A program made the position numbers and the translations under genes. From Ehretia macrophylla (lineage: Eukaryota; Streptophyta; Magnoliopsida; Boraginales; Ehretiaceae), in contig CM075765.1 of the NCBI GenBank assembly GCA_037974665.1, positions 58,864,247 to 58,928,246 on the forward strand: a stretch of 64,000 bases of DNA, given 5' to 3'. The notes beneath the pieces are model-generated. The model was given only the letters and a program-made list of their open reading frames with translations, was not told the origin of the DNA and searched no databases. This document shows, piece by piece, positions 34,692 through 45,480 of the stretch (position 1 is the first letter of the stretch; each line of letters starts with the position of its first letter).

Positions 34692-35135
34692 TGAGATGAT
34701 AAAAGAGGGTGAGTCCTTATGAACTCAGCGAGGGGGAACGAGAAATAGGTTTTGAAACTCATTTTCTAGTTCAACTTATGAAATCCTTTTGCAAGCATGA
34801 ATATAACAATAATATAAGTACAGGAACAAAAATACCGGTCTTTCCTCCCCGAGGTTCTCTAGGAACCAAGCGAGAGTACTTATACACATAGTAAAAAGGA
34901 TACAGTGAGCTTTTGCTCTCAGATCAGTTCCAGAATTAGTTGTTGCGGCCGACTTCAAATCACCCCCCAAACACGCCAGGTGGGTGTACTCCGGATGTAC
35001 CCCAAAATCCTACGACCCAACTCTCCGAGGAAGTCTAGCCCCCAGGCAAGAGAGGGAATGGGACCATGGTAGTCACAGGTGCACCGGCAAGCTCGATGCC
35101 GCCCGGTGTACGTGATCGCTACCATGCCGACAGGA

Positions 35136-35149
35136 AAGGTTGCAACCTT
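35136..35149. other. 14-bp dyad AAGGTTGCAACCTT in 3' LTR D
   Basis: A perfect palindrome next to the GC-rich LTR core, identical in the 5' LTR (41671-41684) and in C-left. Confidence 0.5.
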
Positions 35150-36664
35150 GTATGCAGTGCACATTTATGACATTAACATATCACGTTAGGAGGTCAACAA
35201 AGTAGGTTGCCTCCGGACAGTCATAAGATTGCACATTGACAAGTGAACAGGCAGGGCACGATAAGACAAGTAATTTCACTTGAAAAGCATATAGAGTTAT
35301 ATGAACATTAAACGGGCAGCCATGTAACACATGTAAATCAAGCCATATAACTCATTTCGAAGTCCACGTAATCAGGTGATAGGATTATTCAACATGCAAC
35401 AACATCTACGTGGGTTCGGATGCAGGAAAAGCCTATTTGTCAACATGCAATGATTAAAATTACATTCAAGGTTATAAGGGCATCTACGGGTAGCCTACTA
35501 AGCATATAATTCCACACAACATCCAAATGATCATCACTTAGCAAGACTACCTAGTTATTAGGGTTTCCATTTCGTGCATATCCGTGCAATTTAAGCCCCA
35601 AACCAATTCAAAATCAATCTCAAGCCATGCATCATTTAATTCAATATCCTCAAACATTCAAAACAGTCCACACAACATCCCAAAGCTACAATCCCAAGCA
35701 TTTAATTCAACAAGAGAAGTCACAACAATTTTCTAAGCATAACACTAAGTGAAACCCTTACTGCAATAGGCTGTTTTCTCACAATCATTAAGATAAGCAA
35801 ACAATCTCCAATTCTAGTGACTAAGATGTCAAATTAAAGCTTAAGAAGTGAACTAAAATCAGAAACAAACCTTGCATCATTTGGAGTTTGGGATCATTAG
35901 TTATAGCCGAAACAGTGGGATAGCACAAAACTGTTCAGATTTGCACACATTTTGATAATTGACGTTTTTGAGGTCCTTAGGGTCAGTTTTAGCCTTAGTC
36001 CATTTCTGACAAAAAGTCCAGAACTGAAAAATATAACAGTAAACAAAATTTCATGCATTTTGGACATCATTTATTAAGTCAAATCTGGTTCGTTCTACAA
36101 GGTCAGTGCATCTGCTAAAACCTGCTTCATTTTTTCCAGATTTCCAGATTTGGAAACATTTTAAAGATTTGCTATTTTGAGGACTTTAGACTCGAAATTA
36201 GCTTTGGCCTATTTCTTCGAAAAGTGTTCAAAACTGGCACAACTAGTCACTTACCAATTTTCATGCATTTTCAACGTCATTTTCCTAGCTAAACTTACCT
36301 CGAAACAACTGGTCAGAGAGCTGTCACATAATCCGACTTCACCTATCACCACTTTCAAGCCAAGATCTTGCCATGCATGGCTGAAGAAGCTTATGAACGA
36401 ACATATAACTCAAGTACAGAAGCAAATACATACATTTATGAGCATGCATGTGAATTTTTGAAGGATTTTCAAAAGGTTTTAGCCCTCACCTTAGCAATCA
36501 ACCAAGAAGATGCATAAAACTTGTTGAAGCACAATTTTCTTCTTCTCCTTTGCCTAGCCGAGATTCCAACTAGATTTTCTCTATTTTTCCTAGCTTAGTG
36601 ACCAAGCTCTTAGTACATGCATGAGGTTAGAACAAGAAGAAAAGAAATGGAAGCTTAAAAACTT

Positions 36665-36666
36665 AC
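36665..36666 (-). other. 5' splice-donor-like GT in 3' LTR D
   Basis: The minus-strand context is GGCCCTAG|GTAAGTTTT. The 5' LTR has GTGAGT at the same site (43201-43200). The G/A difference keeps a good donor consensus. Confidence 0.4.
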
Positions 36667-37183
36667 CTAGGGCCGAAATGAAGACTCTATGTGCTTGTAT
36701 GCATCGTTTGAGCTAACTACTTGCTTTCCTTTGCTTGGGCTTGCCTTGAATGGCCTTAGGATGATGAAGATGAGTTGTGAAGTGAAGAGAATCAGCCAAA
36801 ACCGAGATTGAGAGAGAAGAATGAGAGGGAGAGAGAGAAATGTGAGGAGAGTGAGAGAAATGAGAGAAAATAGAAGCTTTTGCAATTGTTGATGCAAATG
36901 TTGGCCTTGGGCATGCAAAAATCTGATTTTGTGTCATCTTTTGAATTGTTTTGGCATGTGTGTAAGAGAATGTTGGGTATTTAGGGATTTTAGGTAGAAT
37001 AGAATATAGGATATGTTTAGAGGTTTGTGAGATTTTGTCTTGTAGTGAGTTTAAAATATAATATTTAGGTGTTAGTGGATTTTGTAGAGATTTGAATTAG
37101 GATTATAATAATAGTTAGTGGTGTTTGTAAGAATATTTTATAGTCTAGTGCTTTGTGTAGAATTTTTTCTTGGTTAACGTGGT

Positions 37184-37610
37184 GGCACGGATTCCTATGT
37201 CTAGGGCACGAATTACGAGGTAGACACAAACTACGAGGTAAGACACGAACTTCAAGACTAATGCACGTACTTCAAGATAATTGCACAGATTCCAATGCAA
37301 ATGCACGCAACCCTAGGTAAATGTACGTAAACCAATACAAGGCACATAATGTAATGCAATACACGTAAATCGAGGTACGACTATTAAACCTAGGTTAGGG
37401 CACGCAATTCAAGGTCAGGACACACAAAACGAGACAACGAACGCAATTTGAAGTCAAGGCACATAAGCCGAGGATTAGGGCACATAATTCTAGGTCAAGG
37501 AATGAATGATGAGGCATGCGCGAAAATCAAGACAGGGCACGTAATCCAAGGTCAGTCATATCATTCTTGGTCTATGGCACGCAAATCAAGGTAACATACG
37601 TTATTCGGGG
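37184..37610 (-). repeat. Degenerate ~20-bp tandem repeats in U3 of 3' LTR D
   Basis: About 20 imperfect units built on GGCACGTAATCCAAGGTCA (plus-strand reading), for example GGGCACGCAATTCAAGGTCA and GGGCACATAATTCTAGGTCA. They lie right at the LTR start, that is in the U3 promoter-proximal region. The same block is in the 5' LTR. Confidence 0.75.
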
Positions 37611-37622
37611 TCGGGCCTTACA

Positions 37623-37635
37623 TCCTCCCCTCCTT
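37623..37635 (-). other. Polypurine tract of element D
   Basis: The minus strand reads AAGGAGGGGAGGA directly before the LTR start TGTAAGGCCC. Upstream on the minus strand is ATTTCGGGATGAAATTC, the remnant of the usual pol-end/PPT context of plant gypsy elements. Confidence 0.85.
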
Positions 37636-40505
37636 AAAAGAATTTCATCCCGAAATTCATTCTTGCCTATTGAGGTCATTTAGACAGATTCCGACCATTG
37701 TTATTTTCCAATTCCGGGTCGTCCTTTGCTCTGTGATCTCTCTTACCACAACAAATTCACTTCCTAGCTTTCTCCAATCATTTAATTCGGTGTGACCCCT
37801 ACATTTACAGTTCGTTCCTTTGAACAACTCTATTTTCTCCAATTGATCTTAAGGTCGAGTTCATTAACTAAGGTTAGAATCTCCAAACATAGTCATCAAA
37901 GCTGCATCGGTATTCTAACAATATAACTATAACTCCAAAATCATGACTCATGTTGTATCAATCTCGCATTCATACCTCAAAAGGAATATCACAATAATTC
38001 CATGATCCTAGGGTGACATACGCTAATTTCAAGATGATAGGTCTATATCCGATTTACATATCCTATCTACTAGCTTCAAAATTGTTAGCACGTAGGACAT
38101 ACACATGTTATGGATTATTTCCACGATACGACCCTATTTTCAAGAAGAACTCACCAAACAACTAATCCATCTCAAATCGGCATCTATCGACAATATCATA
38201 ATCCTTATCTCGTAGGTACGTTAGATTAACAAATCTTCTAATGACTAGTCTCCCAATTACAGGCTCCTATTCACTAACATTCTTCCCTAGTTCCGTTAAC
38301 CTTTACGCTCGTAATCAAGGAGACAGACCGTTGAGATTCGCTAAACTCAAACTCTAAGGTTTATTAAGTACCACCAACAAATTGCCATTGAAATTGCATG
38401 GGTAAACTAATTATGTGGCACTAGTTCAACTTTTCAAGTAAGCTTCATCAGGTTGCAATCCACAATTTATTTCCTTATTCAAATCTCAAATTTCAAGTCA
38501 CAAGGCTTCAGAATTTTCTTTTAATCTTATCCAAAACTCCTAAGGCGAATATTTCAACCTCAAATAAATTCCACTCACCTCAATCCAAGGTTACGTCATA
38601 CTTAAGAAGACAATGGTCCTACTCACTTAGCAACCTAGTCATTCCTTCGAACACTTAATGCCCGCCAATATATCTTCAACATTAATGTTACTAAGCCGGG
38701 TTCATAGCCATGTAAGTGATATCAATTCTCTGCTAGGTTACCGGCCGTACAACAATAATCCTAGGACTATAAATGGGTACCGAAATGATCTAGCTCATAA
38801 GATACTTACCATACTAATCCAAGTAGCTTGTTACACAAAATAACTTCAAGGCTGTGTCAACATAAGAATTATAACCACAATATAATCTAATAGAACTTCA
38901 AAAGTAGTCAACGACTCATTTAACTATCACTACAAGATCCGCCCTCCATTTAACGACCACGATTCGAAGTCTACCAACGGCTAGTTTCTAGACGTGAAAC
39001 GGTGCACATAATACGGTTGTCTAACAGCAGTCTCTTGGGTCATCATGACTCTAATTCATCTCTATCTTAACTATATGGAATCTTACTCTTCTCATTTACA
39101 TGTTCAACTAGCTAAGAGCATCAAGTCTCAATGACCTTAGGTCCTAGGGTTCACCATGAATCATCATGCATACTCACTATTAGCTATTTAGGATTACTAA
39201 TTATACCTTAATGACTCCACTTTGCAATCAGATGCTTAATATCATTTCCATGGTTTATATACCGGGCCCATCGGTCTTACTTAGGGATATATGATATCTA
39301 ACATCCTCTAGGGTATCCAAACAACGAGTGCATAGATTGACTTACTTGTATATTTACAGCTAAGTTCGGGGGACACCAAACTAATACCGTGTTTCTTAAT
39401 ATCACAAATATCCGACTTAGGACCTTAGCAACGTTAGTCATCTAATGCATAATTCAATACCTTAAACTTCTATTCGACCTAACATTTAGGTGTAGTCCTC
39501 CGAACACAAGTTCTAGCTATGTGAATTCCTCGATTCCAACATCTCTGTATCTTGTTATACCAAAGAATCATCAACCTTGTTAAACTCGGTCTCCATAGTT
39601 GCCTACATGTCTTAAGGTTATCCATTGTTAAGTTACTTAAACACACTATTCACGCCTTAATAATCTAACCCCTATCGTCAATTTCCACGAGTTCATCTCT
39701 TAATTTCTAGGTCACAATCTTACCATTGAGTGAACTTGAAACTCGTTAATATACACCTTATTAGGTTCAATGATGCTTAATTCCAATCAAGTAAGGATTC
39801 AATCATATAAATAGTCTATTATACCATTTCAAGATATAAGAATTTGATTTAAAAGCAACTCCTAAGTCAAACTTCCATTATAAGTATATGAACATATATA
39901 TACTATTCCACATGTCCAATAGTATATTCTTATATCTAAGGAAAGTTGTATGTCCTTAACATTTATTCTTGAACCATAATGAGAAGAACGGTTTAACGGA
40001 ATCAAAACTTCATAGCCATAAAATTGATAACTTAATCATAGGTATGAGTGTTCCAAAGATAAGGGGATAACTTTACCTCAACAATTATACCTGTGCTACG
40101 CATTTTATATATATGCATATCCAATAATACATATGATCCATCGAGTACCTGTGAAGATGCGAGAAATCTCTAACCAAGCCTTTTCGTTCGTCCTGCACAA
40201 ATTCACTTCCCTGAAAGTCCTAATCCTAACTATCTATGTGTATAAACAGTCATTCACGGTTATATAACATGCACATTTATCAAGGAAGGAGTATAAAAGC
40301 ATGCATGCATTATCGAGGTCACTAACGTGTCGGTGTGCATGACATATAATACATATGGTCCTCAAAAGCACATAATATTCAATGCTCAAAGCAATTAAAG
40401 CACATTAGCACACATTAACATATATAAATAAGATATCATAATTACCTTAGGGCTTCTACCCATGGTCCGAGAGTTGAACCCGACTAACGCCTAGTTAGTA
40501 AACTA
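37636..40505 (-). other. Internal region of element D, no coding capacity seen
   Basis: AT-rich sequence of about 2.87 kb. The only minus-strand frame is 61 codons at 37657-37842, with no recognisable domain. No CCHC knuckle, DSG, FVDD, SDRD or chromodomain words are visible in either orientation. A short plus-strand frame at 38658-38843 is likely fortuitous. The minus-strand leader after the PBS contains ATGGGTAGAAGCCC near 40460, but its frame stops almost at once. Confidence 0.7.
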
Positions 40506-40518
40506 AGCTCTGATACCA
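40506..40518 (-). other. Primer-binding site of element D (tRNA-iMet)
   Basis: The minus strand reads TGGTATCAGAGCT, 14 bp inside the 5' LTR edge at 40533. The unusually large spacing (elements A and B have 5-6 bp) is due to an extra CCTTAGAACTAGAA. Confidence 0.85.
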
Positions 40519-41166
40519 TTCTAGTTCTAAGGTGTCACGCCCCAACCCGGCCTATAAAGGTTAGACTAGGGTGTGAACTAACATTCAAGTCACGTCTCGT
40601 ACTTAACCGTTCATTAAGATTTCACATTTAATGTTTTGGCCTAAACTCCAAAATTTCTGGAAAACCGGCAGCATAACGGCTGTAATTGAGCTCTTTGGTT
40701 TGGCCTAATTCTCTAAACGCCTCAAATTTTTTTCCAATCTCAATTTCATTTCCAACTAAGTTTTCTATTTAACATCGATTTAAATGCCTATTGGTTATCT
40801 CAATGTCTCGTTTGATTTATAACCTAGCATGATACTATGTCTCGTTTGTTTGTTTATCCTCGTTACAAAAGTACCTGTTGATCTTAGCTTAAAAGCGTGT
40901 ACCTATTTAAGATTGGATAGGTTCATTTACTTAGTCCTTACCTAATACGTCGTAACCTATGATAGATACTAGCAGTAATAATAACAAAACGATCATAGTA
41001 GTGTCTAGTGTCTGTCTAGCAATATCAGTATAAACCAAAATTAGACCCCAAATTACAACGGGGGTCTTTTTACATTACAAATAGCAAGCAACGTAAAATG
41101 AATAGTCTTCAAGTAGCATAGAGTTCACAAGTAGCCACAATCACGTAAAGCACACAAGACAGGCAA

Positions 41167-41229
41167 TCACTCCAAGGATTCATCGTTAGGCACACCATCC
41201 TCGGGTACCTGTTCTAGATCTTCTTCACC
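41167..41229 (-). other. Acidic mini-exon candidate in 5' LTR D
   Basis: On the minus strand CTCAG (AG at 41230-41229), 20 codons, then TGA at 41169-41167. It is equivalent to 34629-34691. Confidence 0.5.
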
Positions 41230-41670
41230 TGAGATGATAAAAGAGGGTGAGTCCTTATGAACTCAGCGAGGGGGAACGAGAAATAAGTTTTGAAACTCAT
41301 TTTCCGGTTCGACTTATGAAATCCTTTTGCAAGCATGAATATAACAATAATATAAGTACAGGAACAGAAATACCGGTCTTTCCTCCCCGAGGTTCTCTAG
41401 GAACCAAGCGAGAGTACTTATACATAGTAAAAAGGATCAGTGAGCTTTTGCTCTCAAATCAGTTCTAGAATCAGTTGTTGCGGCCGACTTCAAATCATAC
41501 CCCAAACACGCCAGGTGGGTGTACTCCGGATGTACCCCAAAATCCTACGACCCAACTCTCCGAGGAAGTCTAGCCCCCAAGCAAGAGAGGGAATGGGACC
41601 ATGGTAGTCACGGGTGCACCGGCAAGCCCGATGCCGCTCGGTGTGTGTGATCGCTACCATGCCAACAAGA

Positions 41671-41684
41671 AAGGTTGCAACCTT
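41671..41684. other. 14-bp dyad AAGGTTGCAACCTT in 5' LTR D
   Basis: Identical to the dyads at 35136-35149 and 24668-24681. Confidence 0.5.
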
Positions 41685-43199
41685 GTATGCAGTGCACATT
41701 TATGACATTAACATATCACGTTAGGAGGTCAACAAAGTAGGTTGCCTCCGGACAGTCATAAGATTGCACATTGACAAGTGAATAGGCAGGGCACGATAAG
41801 ACAAGTAATTTCACTTGAAAAGCATATAGAGTTATATGAACATTAAACGGGCAGCCATGTAACACATGTAAATCAAGCCATATAACTCATTTCGAAGTCC
41901 ACGTAATCAGGTGATAGGATTATTCAACATGTAACAACATCTACGTGGGTTCGGATACAGGAAAAGCCTATTTGTCAACATGCAATGATCAAAATTACAT
42001 TTAAGGTTATAAGGGCATCTACGGGTAGCCTACTAAGCATATAATTCCACACAACATCCAAATGATCATCACTTAGCAAGACTACCTAATCATTAGGATT
42101 TCCATTCCGTGCATATCCGTGCAATTTAAGCCCCAAACCAATTCAAAATCAATCTCAAGCCATGCATCATTTAATTCAACATCCTCAAACATTCAAAACA
42201 GTCCACACAACATCCCAAAGCTACAATCCCAAGCATTTAATTCAACAAGAGAAGTCACAACAATTTTCTAAGCATAACACTAAGTGAAACCCTTACTGCA
42301 ATAGGCTGTTTTCTCACAATCATTAAGATAAGCAAACAATCTTCAATTCTAGTGAATAAGATCTCAAATTAAAGCTTAAGAAGTGAACTAAAATCAGAAA
42401 CAAACCTTGCATCATTTGGAGTTCGGGATCATTAGTTATAGCCGAAACAGTGGGATAGCACAAAACTGTTCAGATTTGCACACATTTCGATAATTGACAT
42501 TTTTGAGGTCCTTAGGGTCAGTTTTAGCCTTAGTCCTTTTCTGACAAAAATGTCCAGAACTGAAAAATATAGCATCACACCAAATGTCATGCATTTTGGA
42601 CATCATTTACTAAGTCAAATCTGGTTCGTTCAACAAGGTCAGTGCATCTGCTAAAACCTGCTTCATTTTTTCCATATTTCCAGATTTGGACACATTTTAA
42701 AGATTTGCTATTTTGAGGACTTTACAGTCGAAATTAGCTTTGTCCTATTCTGCAAAAAGTGTTCAAAACTGGCAAAACTAGTCACCTACCAATTTTCATG
42801 CATTTTCAACATCATTTTCCTAGCTAAACTTACCTCGAAACAACTGGTCAGAGAGCTGTCACATAATCCGACTTCACCTATCACCACTTTCAAGCCAAGA
42901 TCTTGCCATGCATGGTTGAAGAAGCTTATGAACGAACATATAACTCAAGTACAGAAGCAAATACATACATTTATGAGCATGCATGTGAATTTTTTATGGA
43001 TTTTCAAAAGGTTTTAGCCCTCACCTTAGCAATCAACCAAGAAGATGCACAAAACTTGTTGAAGCACAATTTTCTTCTTCTCCTTTGCCTAGCCGAGATT
43101 CCAACTAGATTTTCTCTATTTTTCCTAGCTTAGTGACCAAGATCTTAGTACATGCATGAGGTTAGAACAAGAAGAAAAGAAATGGAAGCTTAAAAACTC

Positions 43200-43201
43200 A
43201 C
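43200..43201 (-). other. 5' splice-donor-like GT in 5' LTR D
   Basis: The minus-strand context is GGCCCTAG|GTGAGTTTT, matching the plant 5' splice-site consensus at eight or nine positions. Confidence 0.4.
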
Positions 43202-43714
43202 CTAGGGCCGAAATGAAGACTCTATGTGCTTGTATGCATCTTTTGAGCTAACTATTTGCTTTCCTTTGCTTGGGCTTGCCTTGAATGGCCTTAGGATGAT
43301 GAAGATGAGTTGTGAAGTGAAGAGAATCAGCCAAAACCGAGATTGAGAGAGAAGAATGAGAGGGAGAGAGAGAAATGTGAGGAGAGTGAGAGAAATGAGA
43401 GAAAATAGAAGCTTTTGCAATTGTTGATGCAAATGTTGGCCTTGGGCATGCAAAAATCTGATTTTGTGTCATCTTTTGAATTGTTTTAGCATGTGTGTAA
43501 GAGAATGTTGGGTATTTAGGGATTTTAGGTAGAATAGAATATATGATATGTTTAGAGGTTTGTGAGATTGTCTTGTAGTGAGTTTAAAATATAATATTTA
43601 GGTGTTAGTGGATTTTGTAGAGATTTGAATTAGGATTATAATAATAGTTAGTGGTGTTTGTAAGAATATTTTATACTCTAGTGCTTTGTGTAGCATTCTT
43701 TCTTGATTAACGTG

Positions 43715-44135
43715 GTGACACGGATTCCTAGGTCTAGGGCACAAATTACGAGGTAGACACGAACTATGAGGTAAGACACAAACTTCAAGACTAATGCACG
43801 TACTTCAAGATAAATGCACAGATTCTAATGCAAATGCACGCAACCCTAGGTAAATATACGTAAACCAATACAAGGCACGTAATTCAATGCAATACACGTA
43901 AATTGAGGTACGACTCTTAAACCTAGGTTAGGACACGCAATTCCAGGTCAGGGCACACAAAACTAGACAACGCACGCAATTGGAAGTCGGGGCACGTAAG
44001 TCGAGGATTAGGGCACATAATTCTAGGTCAAGGCATGAATGACGAGGCAAGCACGAAAACCAAGATAAGGCACGTAATCCAAGGTCAGTCATATCATTCT
44101 TGGTCCATGGCACGTAAATCAAGGTAACATAATTT
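43715..44135 (-). repeat. Degenerate ~20-bp tandem repeats in U3 of 5' LTR D
   Basis: Counterpart of 37184-37610 with the same units in the same order and a few substitutions. Confidence 0.75.
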
Positions 44136-44155
44136 ATTCGGGGTTGGGCCTCACA

Positions 44156-44160
44156 AGTTA
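44156..44160. other. Target-site duplication AGTTA, right side of element D
   Basis: Directly follows the LTR terminus CCTCACA and pairs with 33993-33997. Confidence 0.9.
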
Positions 44161-45321
44161 CGCGGCGCACAACATACTGATGGAAAGCTTTTTGAGAGCT
44201 CTAAGATGGGGGTACTAAGCCTGCTCGGCTGTGCCTGTTTTCCGAGCCCAAAATCGAACGTTTTCATCAGTTTTGGGACACTTTTCTTCTTTTATGCTGT
44301 TTTTCTGTTCCGTATCGTACGTCGTGAGCCGCTAAAAGGACGACAACCTAATCCATGACATTTCTACTACTGAATCCTACGACACCTTGGGCAAGACAAC
44401 TTCGCTTCACGTAGAGGCTGGGGCCGCAAACCGAGGGCGTGGAGCTAGGGACCAAGTCTCCATCGCTCTGGTGCCTATAACTTTTGATCTGTAAGGAGTT
44501 ATGCGGTGCACAGCATACCGTTCGATAGCTCTCCGAGAGCTCTACGATGAGGGCAACAAGCCTGCTATGCTGCACCTTTTTTCGGAGCCCAAAATCAAAC
44601 GTTTTCATTAGTTTCTGGACATTTTTCTTCTTTTGCGCTATTATTTCATCCCGAATCGTATGTCGTGAGCTGCGAAAAGGACGACAACCTAATTCATCAC
44701 ATTTCTATTATTGAATCCCACGACACCTTGGGCAAGACAACTTCGCTTCACGTAGAGGCTGGGCCAGCAAACTGAGGGCGTGGGGCTTGAGACCAAGTCT
44801 CCATCTCTCCGGTGCCCATAACTTTTGATCCGTAAGGAGTTACACGGCACACAGCATACCGTTGGAAAGTTCTCCGAGAGCTCTACTACGAGGGCAGCTA
44901 GCCTGCTCGACTACGCCTATTTTCGGAGCCCAAAATTGAAAGTTTTCATCAGTTTCGAGACAATTTTCTTCTTTTGTGTTGTTTTTCTGTCCCGGATCGT
45001 ACGTTGTGAGCAGCGAAAAGGACGACAACTTAATCCATCAGATTTCTATTACTGAATCCCACGGCACCTTGGGCAAGGAAACTTCGCTTCATATAGAGGC
45101 TGGGCCCGCAAACCTAGGGCGAGGGGCTTGGGACTAGGTCTCCGTCACAAAGGTGCCCATAACTTTTGATTCGTAAGGAGTTACGCGGCGCACAACATAC
45201 CGTTGGAAAGCTCTCCGAGCGCTCTAAGATGGGGGAGCAAGCTTGCTCGGTTGCGCCTGCTTTCAGAGCCTAAAATCGAACGTTTTCTTCAGTTTTAGGA
45301 CATTTTTTTTCTTTTGCGCTA

Positions 45322-45480
45322 TTTTGTCTTACCGAATCCCACAGCACTTTGTCTTACCGAATCCCACATATTTCTATTACTGAATCCCATGGCACCTTGT
45401 CTTACCGAATCCTGGATTGTACGTCGTGAGCCGCGAAAAGGATGACAACCTAATCCATCACATTTGTCTTACCGAATCCC
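45322..45480 (+). repeat. Scrambled monomer with four copies of TGTCTTACCGAATCC
   Basis: TGTCTTACCGAATCC occurs at 45325, 45350, 45399 and 45465, interleaved with ordinary satellite pieces, adding about 85 bp to the unit. In ordinary monomers the word reads TCTATTACCGAATCC and occurs once. A small duplication GGGGATTGGGGATTGGGA follows at about 45542. Confidence 0.75.

Larger units (their letters stand above)
33998..37622 (-). repeat. 3' LTR of element D
   Basis: On the minus strand it starts TGTAAGGCCCGACCCCG at 37622 and ends GGCGTGACA at 33998. In order it contains a ~420-bp block of short repeats (37184-37610), a pyrimidine-rich CTCTCTC stretch, a donor-like CTAG|GTAAGT, the dyad and GC-rich core (about 34950-35150), and the acidic frame (34629-34691). 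Short ORFs at 36177, 36667 and 36713 show no recognisable product. Confidence 0.9.
33998..44155 (-). mobile_element. Complete, apparently non-autonomous LTR retrotransposon D
   Basis: A 10.2-kb minus-strand element with a 3623-bp 5' LTR (40533-44155), PBS, a 2910-bp internal region, PPT, a 3625-bp 3' LTR (33998-37622) and an AGTTA target duplication. The two LTRs are nearly identical by eye (scattered single-base differences and small indels), indicating recent insertion. The internal region has no gag-pol frame, zinc knuckle or RT motif on either strand. This fits a LARD-like derivative (long LTRs, non-coding interior) mobilised in trans by a related gypsy element. Confidence 0.9.
40533..44155 (-). 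repeat. 5' LTR of element D
   Basis: 3623 bp. It starts TGTGAGGCCCAACCCC at 44155 and ends GGCGTGACA at 40533. It is collinear with the 3' LTR throughout. It contains U3 short repeats (43715-44135), a donor-like GTGAGT at 43201-43200, the dyad at 41671-41684, the GC-rich core and an acidic frame (41167-41229). Short ORFs (for example 42903, 43202, 43248) have no recognisable product. Confidence 0.9.

Noticed and set aside
36667..36937. Two overlapping minus-strand frames in LTR D (83 and 74 codons), repeated in the other LTR
   Set aside because: They lie in a CTCTCTC-rich leader. Repetition is explained by LTR identity, and the first ends with a stop abutting the donor-like site. They could be upstream ORFs but nothing supports a product.
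37657..37842. 61-codon minus-strand frame next to the PPT of element D as an integrase/chromodomain remnant
   Set aside because: Position fits a pol 3' end, but no TWE, FHVS or YPELF-like words are present.
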